A stretch of 64,000 bases of DNA from Jannaschia sp. W003 (GCF_025144335.1 NZ_CP083539.1:1737501-1801500); one strand, 5' to 3'. Counted from the stretch's first letter, positions 37,727 through 46,716 are shown. Translations and numbers: made by a program. The notes: a model not told the origin generated them from the letters alone.

Positions 37727-38146
37727 TCACGCTGCCTCGACCGTCCGTCGTGTCCTCTTGCCCGGCCGCAGGATCCGCTCGGACTCGATCTCCGCGGCGG
37801 CATGGTCGTGCGCCGAGGCATCAGGGCCCAGGTCTGCGAAGAGATCGAGGACCCGCATGACCCGGCCCACACGGGTCGCGCACGCCCCGTGCAGAGCGGC
37901 CACGTGCTTCGGCGTGTGGCCGTGGTTCCACCGGGTTTTCGGCCAGGCCCGCGACGGCGCTCGGATGCGGTCGCATGCGAGGCAGTGCTCGTCGATCTGG
38001 AAGCGGCCGGCCTTGTCCCAGGTCCCGGCGGGATGGTGCACACGCCGCTTGCGCAGCCACGCCTCGCGGCCGGCGTCGAGGGTGGGTTGGTCGTAGCCGG
38101 CGAAAGCGGCGGCGGCGAGAGCGGCGTCGAGTGCGATTGGGGTCAT
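37727..38146 (-). CDS. 139-aa protein with possible zinc site
   Basis: A real gene by its ribosome site (GAGGAG 6 bases before the ATG at 38146). The middle has a Cys/His cluster (IDEHCLACDRIR, then TRWNHGHTPKHVAALHGAC) that could bind zinc, and the C-terminus is basic (RPGKRTRRTVEAA). I recognise no family. The style suggests a phage or mobile-element protein. It converges on the doc gene. Confidence 0.55.
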   Translation of the reverse strand: MTPIALDAALAAAAFAGYDQPTLDAGREAWLRKRRVHHPAGTWDKAGRFQIDEHCLACDRIRAPSRAWPKTRWNHGHTPKHVAALHGACATRVGRVMRVLDLFADLGPDASAHDHAAAEIESERILRPGKRTRRTVEAA

Positions 38147-38199
38147 TCTGAACTCCTCGTTGTGGTGGCGAGGAGATCAGGTCGTCCGCTGGTGGGCAG

Positions 38200-38372
38200 A
38201 AATTGCGCGCAGAGGATTGCGCGGTGCCGCGAGCGAAGCGTGGAACGCGCCATCGATTGCGCCGGTGCGCGATCGCGACCACGGACTTTCCGGGCTCGGC
38301 CGCGCGCCGTGCCGCTTTCGCGAAGGCAGTGGTCTTTCCGCCTCCTGAAGACAGAACGTGGAGCTTCGCCAA
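38200..38372 (-). pseudogene. ATPase N-terminal fragment
   Basis: A minus-strand frame beginning at TTG 38372 reads LAKLHVLSSGGGKTTAF, then PGKSVVAIAHR, which resembles the P-loop and following strand of a helicase or terminase-type ATPase. The frame degenerates into Arg/Pro-rich sequence before the 139-aa gene, and there is no ribosome site. I infer a short remnant of a larger gene. It might instead be a chance frame. Confidence 0.3.
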
Positions 38373-38471
38373 GCACCGGCGGCGTAGACTGCGGAGATGT
38401 CGTCCGGATCGCACGCCTGATGATCGCAGCATTCGCACGCCGCGGATATGCGTCCCCGCGGGGACACGAGC

Positions 38472-38921
38472 TCAGCGGATGGTCAGCGAGGCGGCCTCGA
38501 GGACTTCTTGCACCCGGCCTTCGCGCAGCGCCTCGACAGGCGCCTGGCCGTCGAAAGCGTGGTGCGGGCGCTTGAGGAAGAGCCACGCGGTGGTTGCGGA
38601 CCCGCTCGCGATGCGAAGCACGTCCGCGACACCGGGCAGAACCTTGCCGCCCTCGAACTGAGCGACAGGCACGATGAGACCGCGCTTTTCAGAATCTAAC
38701 ACGACGATTTGTCTGTCTTCGCGCCAGCGCTCGATCGTCGCGAGATCGACCCCGAGGGCCTGGATGGCTTCGGGCAGAGAGTAGAGCTTCCCGAAGACCT
38801 TCTCGGGCGAGAGGGGCTTCTTCCCGGCAAGCATGCGGCGCATGTTCTCGCCAGGCGGCAGGGACTTAGACAGGCGTTCGCCCTGGATGTCTGAGCCAGT
38901 CGCCCAAGGATACTTCTTCAC
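38472..38921 (-). CDS. Orphan MbcA/ParS/Xre-type antitoxin
   Basis: A 149-aa protein whose C-terminal 50 residues match the MbcA/ParS toxin-binding domain (ATTAWLFLKRPHHAFDGQAPVEALREGRVQEVLEAA is its core, positions about 108-143). The N-terminal part carries a helical DNA-binding-like region (SLPEAIQALGVDLATIERWRED). It starts with GTG at 38921 after GGGAGG. The partner RES-domain toxin normally follows directly downstream, but the DNA there (38143-38470) encodes no RES protein, so the antitoxin is an orphan. Confidence 0.65.
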   Translation of the reverse strand: MKKYPWATGSDIQGERLSKSLPPGENMRRMLAGKKPLSPEKVFGKLYSLPEAIQALGVDLATIERWREDRQIVVLDSEKRGLIVPVAQFEGGKVLPGVADVLRIASGSATTAWLFLKRPHHAFDGQAPVEALREGRVQEVLEAASLTIR

Positions 38922-39073
38922 CGGATCCTCCCGCTCTTACGCGGCCGCGCTCATCCACTCCGCGGCTCAGTCTTCGTTTTGCGCTTCCGCTTCTCGCATC
39001 GAGCCACGGACTGCAAATAATGGATCAGGTGGAATCGCAGTTTATCCTCATCGATAAGACCTGATTTGAGCCC

Positions 39074-40281
39074 TGACTTTCCTCCAGCGGCGGGGAGAGT
39101 CCTGGGGTTGATGTCTGCGCTCTACGCGGCCTTGTCGTCCAGTCTGATCTGCGCGGCGAACTCGGCCGGCGGGACATGTCCCGAGGCCGAATGCGGGCGG
39201 CGGATGTTGTGGTCCTCCCGCCAGGCCCGGATCGCGCCCCTCGCCTGGCGGAGATCGCTGAACAGCGTCTCGTTCAGCAACGCGTCGCGCAGGCGCCCCT
39301 TGAAGCTCTCGACGAAGGCGTGTCTCGGGTGGACTTGCCTGGCGCGATGGTCCGCGACGTGGCCGCCATCGGTCCGAAACTCATGGCGGACGCCAGGCGA
39401 TCTCGGTGCGCTAACACCGGGTTCAGGATCGCCATAGAAGTAAACTCCGCTCCGTTCTCCGAGACCGCGGTCGCGGGCCTGCCCCGGACGGCGATGATCG
39501 CGTCCCGCTCGCGGGCGACCCGTGCCCCCGACAGCGACGTGTCGGCCACCAGGGCCAGGCATTCCCGGCTGGAGTCGTCGACCACGGCCAGAAGGCGGAA
39601 CCGCCGCCCGTCCGTGAAGGCGTCGCCGACGAAATCCATCGACCAGCGCCGGTTCGGCCCGTCGAGCACGACCATCGGCCTGCGCGCGCCGAGCGCGCGC
39701 TTGCGACCGCCGCGCTTCCTGAGCTGCAACCCCTCCTCGCGGCAGGGCCGCCGGAGCGTCTCAAGGTTCATGGTGATCCCCCGGCGGCCGAGCATCACGT
39801 GGATCCTCCGGTAGCCGAAGCGACGCCGCTCAACGGCCCGCCGCCTTCATGGCATCCCTGGCCTCGGCGTCGTCGGGGCGGATGCTGCGATACCGGATGC
39901 TCGACCGGTCGAAACCCGTCGCCGCGCATGCCCGCCGCTGGTTCACGCTGTGCGCCTCGCGCAGATGGACCACGACCGACCTCTTCGCGCTCGCCCTTGT
40001 CCTCGAACCAGTGTCCTCGAACCAGTGTCGGACAAGGCTCGCCCTCCAGGCCGCCATGCTTGGCCTTCCATTCGCAGAACGTCGCTGAGCCGGCACCGTG
40101 GTTCCGGCAGACATCGGCGGTCGCCACGCCGCTCGGCATGGCCTCGAACCGATGGCGGGCTCATGCCTCGCCCTGCTCCTTCGGCATCGCGATGATCCGC
40201 TCCTCGTTGGACCTCGATCTCCTCATCCGTCCATCTCTTTCGTCGGGACAGACTCTACCCGAATCTGGGGGGGAAACGTGG
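39074..40281 (-). mobile_element. Degenerate IS3-family insertion sequence
   Basis: An orfA/orfB-type transposase on the minus strand is bounded by imperfect terminal inverted repeats. The left end has TTTCC and GGGGAGAGTC (39078-39101), and the right end, read inward, has TTTCCCCCCC and CGGGTAGAGTC (about 40251-40276). Both orfs carry frameshifts, so the element is not self-mobile. The exact ends and target duplication are not certain. Confidence 0.65.
39122..40220 (-). pseudogene. IS3-family transposase, frameshifted
   Basis: Remnants of orfA (RSRSNEERIIAMPKEQGEA, then GVATADVCRNHGAGSATFCEWKAKHGG) are split by frameshifts. OrfB supplies a DDE integrase core: NRRWSMDFVGDAF and VSENGAEFTS in one frame, then HAFVESFKGRLRD and HNIRRPHSASGHVPPAEFA in another. 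At least two frame changes and a D-to-E change in the second catalytic motif show that it is inactive. Confidence 0.8.
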
Positions 40282-40343
40282 CTTAGGTCAACCGCGCCCG
40301 AACGATAGGGCACGTCGGTCGGGCATTGTGCTATGCATTTGGC

Positions 40344-41414
40344 ATGATGCGCATCCGCCAGAACCTGCGGTTCCTTCGGTCCGACGATGGCGTCGGGCTT
40401 GCCGTTGCCCTGAACGGGCATGGAAGCCCCATCGTGCGCGTGGCGCATTGGCTGAGCCATGTCGAGCACGACGCCGCCTCGCCGGTCTGGGCGCCGTGGC
40501 TCGAGGAGGTCGGGCGGATCGCGACCTACGTGCGCTATGACCAGCGGGGCTGCGGTCTGTCCGACCGCGGCGTGGCGGACGTGTCGCTCGACCGGATGGT
40601 GGGCGACCTCGCCGCAGTGATCGACGGGCTCGGGCTGGAGCGGCCCGTCTTGCTGGGCATGTCGCAGGGCGGGGCCATCGCGGTGCGCTACGCTGCACGG
40701 CATCCGGACCGCGTGGCCGGGCTGGTGCTGCTCGGGGCTTATGCGCGCGGGCTGCGAGCCCGGGGCGGTGGCGCGGAGGCGGATCGGGAGGCGGAGACAC
40801 TCGTGAACCTCGTCCGGCTCGGCTGGGGGCGGGACAACGCGGCCTTTCGGGCGGTGTTCACGGAGCTCTTTATCCCAGGCGGCACCCCGACTCAGCACGA
40901 GTGGTGGACGGAACTCGAACGTTTATCGGCCCATCCTGAGGACGCGGCGCGCATCCTTCAAGCGCTGCAGGTCATCGACGTAACCGAGGACGCGCGTGCG
41001 TGTGATGTGCCGACGCTGGTGGCGCATATGACCGGCGACGCGCGTGTGCCCTTCGAGGAGGGGCGTCGCTTCGCGACGCTCCTGCCGCGAGCGCGCTTCC
41101 TGCCGCTCGAGGGGCGCAACCACGTGCCACTTGCGGGCGAGCCCGCCTTCGACGTCTTCCTCGCGGAGTTGCGCGCCTTCCTGGCCGAGCTGACGCCGCA
41201 AGGGGCGAGCGGCGGCTTCGCCGACCTCACCGCAGCCGAGGCCGCCGTGCTTCGGCTCGTGGCCGAGGGTCTGGGCAACGACGCCATCGCCGCGCGGTTG
41301 GCCAAGAGCGCCAAGACGGTGCGCAACCAAGTCTCCCAGGCGATGCAGAAGATCGGGGCCCCGACGCGCGCCGCCGCCGTCGCGATGGCCCGCGACGGGC
41401 TGCCGCCGGGCTGA
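40344..41414 (+). CDS. Alpha/beta hydrolase fused to a LuxR-type DNA-binding domain
   Basis: A 356-aa fusion. Residues 1-275 are an alpha/beta hydrolase with the DQRGCGLSD oxyanion segment, nucleophile S107 in GMSQGGA and a late histidine in EGRNHVPL. The last 65 residues are a LuxR/GerE helix-turn-helix (LTAAEAAVLRLVAEGLGNDAIAARLAKSAKTVRNQVSQAM). The arrangement suggests a regulator that senses or hydrolyses a small ligand. ATGs at 40344 and 40347 are possible starts. It lies just right of the IS remnant. Confidence 0.85.
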   Translation: MMRIRQNLRFLRSDDGVGLAVALNGHGSPIVRVAHWLSHVEHDAASPVWAPWLEEVGRIATYVRYDQRGCGLSDRGVADVSLDRMVGDLAAVIDGLGLERPVLLGMSQGGAIAVRYAARHPDRVAGLVLLGAYARGLRARGGGAEADREAETLVNLVRLGWGRDNAAFRAVFTELFIPGGTPTQHEWWTELERLSAHPEDAARILQALQVIDVTEDARACDVPTLVAHMTGDARVPFEEGRRFATLLPRARFLPLEGRNHVPLAGEPAFDVFLAELRAFLAELTPQGASGGFADLTAAEAAVLRLVAEGLGNDAIAARLAKSAKTVRNQVSQAMQKIGAPTRAAAVAMARDGLPPG

Positions 41415-41559
41415 TCCGCGGCCCTCGTGGGACGTCCGTCCCATGGGGGCGGCGCCTGGACAGCGCCTGACGGGCGACGGCGGGACATCCGCCTCATGCG
41501 CGTCCGTGCCGGTGGACCGATCCTGGTAGCATGGAATTGGATCGGAACGGGAGGAAGCC

Positions 41560-42714
41560 ATGACGACGGCGGGAACGAACATCGACCCGAAGGCGCCCTC
41601 GGGCAACGATCACAAGACCGAGCCCCGGAGCGCCGCCACGCTGGCGGCCGCGTCCACCGACCCGGATCCGGATCGGCTCAACGCCCTGATCGGCCAACTG
41701 CTGGCCGATCTCGGAGGCGCTTTCTCGGTGCCGTTGGTGCGCATCGGCGACCAGCTCGGCCTCTACGGGCATCTCCGCGACGGCGGAGGTTTGAGAGCGG
41801 ACGAGTTCGCCGCGCGATCCGGGATCGCGCCGCGCTACGCCCGCGAATGGCTGTCCGCCCAGGCCGCCTCCGGCTACGTGAGCTACGACGACACGTCCGA
41901 ATGCTTCTCGCTCTCGCCCGAGCAGGCGATGGTGTTCGCCCGGGACGACAGCCCGGTGAACCTTCGCGGCGCTTTCGACCTCGCGGCGGCGATGCACGAC
42001 AACACGCCGATGGTCCTCGACGCGTTCCGCACCGGCGAGGGCGTCGGCTGGGGCGACCAGGCGGGCTGCCTGTTCTGCGCAGTGGGCAAGTTCTTCCGGC
42101 CCGGTTACGTGAACAACATTGTGAGCCGGTGGCTGCCGACGTTGGATGGCGTCGCCGAGCGCCTGTCCCGCGGCGGGACGGTGGCCGACGTGGGCTGCGG
42201 GCATGGCCATTCCACGGTTCTCATGGCCCAGGCCTTCCCCAAGGCGCGCTTCAAGGGGTTCGACTTTCACGAGGGGTCGATCGCGGAGGCGCGCCGGCAG
42301 GCGGAGGCCCACGGCGTCGCCGACCGCGTGACGTTCGAGGTCGCCTCCGCCACGGATTTCCCGGCTGGGGGCTACGACCTCGTCACCCATTTCGACTGCT
42401 TGCACGATCTGGGTGATCCGCGCGGCGCGGCGCGGCGGGTGCGCGAGACGCTGGCGGACGACGGCGTCTGGATGATCGTGGAGCCGATCGCCGGCGACCG
42501 GCTCAATGACAACCTGAACGCCGTCGGACGGCTGTTCTACTCCGCCTCGACCATGGTCTGCGTGCCCACCTCCCTGGACCAGGAGGTGGGCGAGGCGCTC
42601 GGCGCGCAAGCCGGTGAGGCCCGGATCGGCGCCATCGCCCGCGACGCCGGCTTCACGCGCTTCCGCCGCGCCACCGAGACGCCGTTCAACATGGTCCTGG
42701 AGGCGCGGCCGTGA
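41560..42714 (+). CDS. SAM-dependent methyltransferase
   Basis: A 384-aa class I methyltransferase. A winged-helix-like N-terminal domain (LGLYGHLRDGGGLRADEFA, then GIAPRYAREWLSAQAASGY) precedes the SAM-binding motif VADVGCGHGHSTVLMAQAF near residue 210 and a Rossmann fold with FDCLHDLGDP. The substrate is not evident. It resembles the family annotated as class I SAM methyltransferases with an rRNA-methyltransferase-like winged domain. The ATG follows GGAGGAAG. The MFS gene overlaps its stop codon, suggesting the pair works together. Confidence 0.85.
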   Translation: MTTAGTNIDPKAPSGNDHKTEPRSAATLAAASTDPDPDRLNALIGQLLADLGGAFSVPLVRIGDQLGLYGHLRDGGGLRADEFAARSGIAPRYAREWLSAQAASGYVSYDDTSECFSLSPEQAMVFARDDSPVNLRGAFDLAAAMHDNTPMVLDAFRTGEGVGWGDQAGCLFCAVGKFFRPGYVNNIVSRWLPTLDGVAERLSRGGTVADVGCGHGHSTVLMAQAFPKARFKGFDFHEGSIAEARRQAEAHGVADRVTFEVASATDFPAGGYDLVTHFDCLHDLGDPRGAARRVRETLADDGVWMIVEPIAGDRLNDNLNAVGRLFYSASTMVCVPTSLDQEVGEALGAQAGEARIGAIARDAGFTRFRRATETPFNMVLEARP

Positions 42715-43961
42715 GCGCGCCCGCGATGCCGGGCGGCGCGCCGTCCCATCGCGGGCACTGGAGGCTCGCTCTCGCCTGCGCTCTGATCCTCGCGCTGGCG
42801 ATGGGGGCGATGGTGAACGGCCTGACGGCTTTCGTCGTCCCGCTGGAGGCGGCGCATGGCTGGTCGAGGGGCGAGATCGCGCTGATCAACACGCTGGGCA
42901 TCCTGGGCCTCGCGCTCGGCGGCTTGCCCATGGGGGCGCTGGCCGACCGGATCGGCACGCGGCCCGTGGTGCTGGGTGGGGCGATCGTGGTCGGCACGTG
43001 CTACCTGCTCGCCGCGCTGGCCATCGCCTTGTGGCAGTTCTATGGGTTCATGTTCGTGGCCGGCTTCTTTGGGGCGGCGGCGATTTTCCCGCCCGTCATC
43101 GCCTATGTCGGACGCTGGTTCGCGGCGGGCGGGGCGGGGCTCGCCATCGGTGTCGTGTCGGCCGGTCAGGCCTTGGGGCAGGGCGGCGTCCCGTTCGCTT
43201 CCTCCCTCGCGATCGAGCGCATCGGGACCGCCGCGACCTTCGCCGCGACGGGCGTGCTGATGCTGGTCCTGCTGGTCCCCCTCGCCCTGACGCTGCGTCC
43301 GCCCCCGCCCTCCGGCGCGAGCAACGCGACGGCGAGGGCGGGCTACCCGCCCTTTCACGTCGTCGTGCCCGCGCTCTGCCTCGCGATCGTCCTGTGCTGC
43401 ACCACGATGTCGGTGCCGCTCATGCACCTCGTGCCGCTCGTGCAGGACCGCGGACACGCGGCCGAGGAGGCGGGCGGCGTGGTGTTCGCCATGCTACTCG
43501 TCGCCATCCTCGGCCGGGTCGCCTTCGGCAAGCTCGCCGACGTGATCGGCGCGCTGCCCGCCTACATGACCGCGACCGCATGGATGGCGGCGCTGGTCTA
43601 CGGCTTCGTGCTGCTCGAGGACGCCGGCGCCTTCCTCGGCTATGCGATCATCTACGGGTTCGGCTATGCTGGCGTCATGACGGGCGTCCTGGTCTCCATC
43701 GGGGCGCTGACGGCACCCGAACGGCGGGGCATGGCGATCGGCGTTGTCACCATGTTCGGCTGGTTCGGGCACGCCAATGGCGGCTTCCTGGGCGGCGCGC
43801 TCTTCGACGCGACCGGCGGCCACGAGGTGGCGTTCGGCATCGCCGCGGCAACGGGCCTTGCGAACCTCTTGGTCGTGGGAACGCTTCTCCTCTGGGTGCG
43901 CCGCGACCGCACTGGCAGAGATGAGTTATACCGAGCCCATCTGATCGGACCGACCCACTAA
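42711..43961 (+). CDS. MFS transporter
   Basis: A 416-aa major facilitator with 12 predicted helices. It has the MFS loop 2-3 motif GALADRIGTRPVVLGGAI and the loop 8-9 copy GRVAFGKLADVIGALP. Features resemble the oxalate/formate antiporter-like group of monocarboxylate transporters. The GTG at 42711 overlaps the methyltransferase stop codon (GTGA). The substrate is unknown. Expression is probably linked to the methyltransferase. Confidence 0.88.
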   Translation: MSAPAMPGGAPSHRGHWRLALACALILALAMGAMVNGLTAFVVPLEAAHGWSRGEIALINTLGILGLALGGLPMGALADRIGTRPVVLGGAIVVGTCYLLAALAIALWQFYGFMFVAGFFGAAAIFPPVIAYVGRWFAAGGAGLAIGVVSAGQALGQGGVPFASSLAIERIGTAATFAATGVLMLVLLVPLALTLRPPPPSGASNATARAGYPPFHVVVPALCLAIVLCCTTMSVPLMHLVPLVQDRGHAAEEAGGVVFAMLLVAILGRVAFGKLADVIGALPAYMTATAWMAALVYGFVLLEDAGAFLGYAIIYGFGYAGVMTGVLVSIGALTAPERRGMAIGVVTMFGWFGHANGGFLGGALFDATGGHEVAFGIAAATGLANLLVVGTLLLWVRRDRTGRDELYRAHLIGPTH

Positions 43962-44111
43962 CCGCTCGGTCACCAAAAAGGTGTGAGACTATCATTCGTC
44001 AGGCAGCCTGCGGGCGGCGGCTATATCACCGCCCTCAATCCTCCACCTGACCGTTGGCTTGTCACAAGATCGGCGTAGTCGCGGAACAAGACCGTGTCCC
44101 GGCGTTCCGCA

Positions 44112-45227
44112 TTATTCGAACGTCCTTCGCCAGATATCGGCGCGACGCTCATCACGTGCCTCGTAAGCCGCGATCACCGTGTCCAGTGTCGTAGGATCGG
44201 GAAAGGGACGATCCGCGCCGAGGGCGGTCAGGCACATCGTGAACCATGCGGTCACGCCCCCTTCGGGCGGGGCATCGAAGCGGGGGAGCGCGGGCTCCGC
44301 GCGCTCGCCCCGGCGCCAGAGCGAGGGCAGGGCGGGCTCCAGCGCGAGGGCGCGAGCCAGGCCGACCACGTCCACCACGCCGCTTGCGACAGCCTCGGAC
44401 GCCTGCGCCAAGGTCTTGAACCCGCCGGTCGCCATGAGCGGCGTGCGCGTCGCGTCCTGCGCGCGCCGGGCGAACTCGAGGTAATACGGCCCCTTGCCGC
44501 CGCTGTCCGAGGCAGACTTCGCGCCCGGAAAGTAGGTCCCGCCGCTGATGTCGATCAGGTCGACCGCGCAGGAATCGAGTGCAGCCACGACGGCGAGCAC
44601 GTCGTCCTCGCCGAGGCCGCCCTCAAACTGGTCCGTAGCATTGATCTTAATGGCGATCGGCATGGCGGGGCCGATCGCCGCGCGCACGGCGTGGATGACC
44701 TCCAGCAGGAGCCGCATGCGGTTCTCGATGGGGCCGCCGTAGTCGTCGTCCCGCCGGTTGAAGAGGGGCGAGAGGAACTGACTGAGGAGGAACCCGCGCG
44801 CCGCGTAGATCTGCACGCCCGTGAAGCCGGCCGCCCGGGCGAGCGTCGCGGTCTGCGCGATCTGCGCGATCTGCGCCGGCAGGGCCGCGATCTCGCCCGG
44901 GGTCAGCGCGGCGGCCCGCAATCTTGGAAGGTCGAGCGCGCTCGGCCCCTTGGGGGTGCTGGTCGGCGGACAGGCCATCGCGCCGGCATGTCCGATCTGA
45001 GGCCAGAAGTGCGCTCCGCCGGCCGTTCCGCGCCGCGCCACCTCGCGGAAGCGATCGAGATTGGCGTGCCGGTCGAGCACGAGGTTCCCGGGCTTCTCGG
45101 CGAACGCCGGAAGGGCCTGCACCTCGCCGACGATCGACAGGCCGACGCCCCCCTCGGCCCAGCGCTCATAAAGCCGCGCCTGCGCCGCGGTCGGATGGCC
45201 GGCGCCATCGCCAAAGGAGTCGGACAT
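44112..45227 (-). CDS. Old Yellow Enzyme-family NADH:flavin oxidoreductase with a lost start
   Basis: A 371-aa FMN-dependent TIM barrel of the OYE family. Visible features are GGAHFWPQIGHAGAM, GFTGVQIYAARGFLLSQFLSP, NRRDDDYGGPIENRMRLLLE and the phosphate-binding MATGGFKT. The first ATG is 45227, but homology continues upstream in frame with DPLVLPCGATLRNRIAKSA, the usual OYE N-terminus. From there back to the in-frame TAA near 45345 no ATG, GTG or TTG exists, so the native start is missing. The gene is either inactive or uses a rare codon such as CTG. It converges on the MFS gene. Confidence 0.8.
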   Translation of the reverse strand: MSDSFGDGAGHPTAAQARLYERWAEGGVGLSIVGEVQALPAFAEKPGNLVLDRHANLDRFREVARRGTAGGAHFWPQIGHAGAMACPPTSTPKGPSALDLPRLRAAALTPGEIAALPAQIAQIAQTATLARAAGFTGVQIYAARGFLLSQFLSPLFNRRDDDYGGPIENRMRLLLEVIHAVRAAIGPAMPIAIKINATDQFEGGLGEDDVLAVVAALDSCAVDLIDISGGTYFPGAKSASDSGGKGPYYLEFARRAQDATRTPLMATGGFKTLAQASEAVASGVVDVVGLARALALEPALPSLWRRGERAEPALPRFDAPPEGGVTAWFTMCLTALGADRPFPDPTTLDTVIAAYEARDERRADIWRRTFE

Positions 45228-45345
45228 CGCTGACTTCGCAATCCGGTTCCGCAGCGTGGCGCCGCACGGGAGGACCAGCGGATCGAAGAGGGGGCGGCCA
45301 GGTCGGGCGTCCGGGGGGTCCTGCTTGCTGCGGCGCCAGGCGGGG

Positions 45346-45792
45346 GCGTTTCGTTCGAGGTCTTATCAGTCCCGTGCAGTCGCAACCATTCGAACGCGCG
45401 ATCCCGGCACTGGATATGTGCGCAGTTGCCTGTGCCTACCGCGAGGCCGTCCGCATCTACACCGAGCTGTCGTCGTCATTCATCGTCAGAGCCAATCGAA
45501 CGAACGATCCGGACCAAGCGAGCGAGTTCGGCGAGCATGGATACTGGAAGGATAGGAAGCCGTTTTTCGTCGCATATTCTTCGCGCGGAAGTTTCGGATC
45601 GGCATCGCGACCTGCGCTACATCCTCTGTTGAGCGGCCGAGTAGACCGAAGTTCCCTGGGCTGCTCGGCCGAAGAGTGGTGCAAAATTCTTCAGTCCTGC
45701 ACCAACGGCGGGGGCAGAAGCGTCGTCGTCCGGAATGGGTATGCCTAACGACGTGATCAGCCTGCTCGCTTCTCCAAGCACGTCCGCCGCCT
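45346..45792. other. No supported gene
   Basis: About 450 bases between the OYE gene and merR, with lower GC. A plus-strand frame and a minus-strand tail (ending TSVYSAAQQRM) are open, but neither has a ribosome site or a recognised family. It is probably a junction left by rearrangement. Confidence 0.4.
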
Positions 45793-46248
45793 CTACTCCG
45801 GCGACGTCTCCCTTAAGCTCGCGGGCCCGCTCCCATCCGACAGCACGTCGAGCAGGGGGCAGGCCGGCGCGGCCGTGCCAGTGCACCGGGCGACGGTGTC
45901 GGCCAGCACGGCCTCGATCGCCTGGAGGTCGCGGATCTTGGCGCGGACCGCGTCGAGGTGGTGGCGGCCCATCCGCTCGACCTCGGCGCAGGTGTGGCCG
46001 CCCCGGCCGGCGAGCGTCAGCAGGCCGCGGATCTCCTCGAGGGCGAAACCGAGCGCGCGGGCCTGCATGAGGAAGCTCAGGCGCTCGACGTGCTGCGGCC
46101 CGTAGCGGCGGTGACCGGCCGGGCTGCGGGGCGGATCGGGCATGAGGCCGACGCCTTCGTAGTAGCGGATGGTCTCGAGGTTGCAGCCCGTGCGTCGGGC
46201 CAGATCGGAGCGCCGGAGGTCGCTCGCCGTTCCGTGATCGCGCGCCAT
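45793..46248 (-). CDS. merR: Mercury-responsive MerR regulator
   Basis: A 151-aa MerR regulator. It has an N-terminal winged helix (SDLARRTGCNLETIRYYEGVGL, then SPAGHRRYG) and the three mercury-binding cysteines C87 (GHTCAEVE), C122 and C130 (RCTGTAAPACPLL). In the prototype the last two are separated by eight residues; here seven lie between them. It is divergent from merTPFA and should bind the 19-bp-spacer operator between them, repressing without Hg(II) and activating with it. Confidence 0.9.
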   Translation of the reverse strand: MARDHGTASDLRRSDLARRTGCNLETIRYYEGVGLMPDPPRSPAGHRRYGPQHVERLSFLMQARALGFALEEIRGLLTLAGRGGHTCAEVERMGRHHLDAVRAKIRDLQAIEAVLADTVARCTGTAAPACPLLDVLSDGSGPASLRETSPE

Positions 46249-46260
46249 GGAAAAGGCCCC

Positions 46261-46291
46261 TTGATCCTGTAGCTGCTACAGACCCTACGTT
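46261..46291 (+). promoter_or_regulatory. mer promoter/operator with 19-bp spacer
   Basis: The -35 TTGATC (46261-46266) and -10 TACGTT (46286-46291) are separated by 19 bp. The spacer starts with the perfect dyad CTGTAGC-T-GCTACAG (46267-46281). An over-long spacer with a central dyad is the hallmark of MerR-controlled promoters, which the activator untwists when bound to metal. Confidence 0.88.
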
Positions 46292-46324
46292 GCCCGTCAC
46301 GACGCCGCAACGAGGGACAGCGCA

Positions 46325-46714
46325 GTGACCGAACGGACCACCGAAGCCCCCCGCGGGCGGACCGACCCGGGGGGATGGATCGCCACCGGCGCCGGCGTCG
46401 CCGGGGCGCTGGCGATGACCTCGTGCTGCATCCTGCCGCTCGCGCTCGTGAGCCTCGGGGTGGGCGGAGTGTTCATCGGCCAGCTCGGCGCGCTCTACGC
46501 CTGGAAGTGGGCGACCTTCGCGTTCGCCGCCGCGGCCCTCGGCTACGGGTTCTGGTCCGCTTACCGCCCGGCGTCCGATGCGGCCTGCCGGGACGGGACC
46601 TGCGCGCGCCCGTTGGGCCGCACGGCGATGCGCGCGCTCCTCTGGATCGCCACCGCCGTCGTCCTGCTCGCTCTCGCGTTCCCGCTGCTCGCCCCCATCA
46701 TCCTAAGGTTCTGA
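46325..46714 (+). CDS. merT: Mercuric ion transport protein MerT
   Basis: A 129-aa inner-membrane protein with three predicted helices. The vicinal cysteines C34 and C35 lie in the first helix (AMTSCCILPLAL), and a second pair C88 and C93 lies in the cytoplasmic loop (AACRDGTCARP). MerT takes Hg(II) from MerP and delivers it to MerA. It is the first gene of the operon, just downstream of the mer promoter. Confidence 0.93.
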   Translation: MTERTTEAPRGRTDPGGWIATGAGVAGALAMTSCCILPLALVSLGVGGVFIGQLGALYAWKWATFAFAAAALGYGFWSAYRPASDAACRDGTCARPLGRTAMRALLWIATAVVLLALAFPLLAPIILRF

Positions 46715-46716
46715 CC

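Noticed and set aside
45617..45830. Minus-strand tail after merR ending TSVYSAAQQRM
   Set aside because: It reads like protein in part, but it continues as a shadow of merR upstream, has no ribosome site and has weak codon bias.
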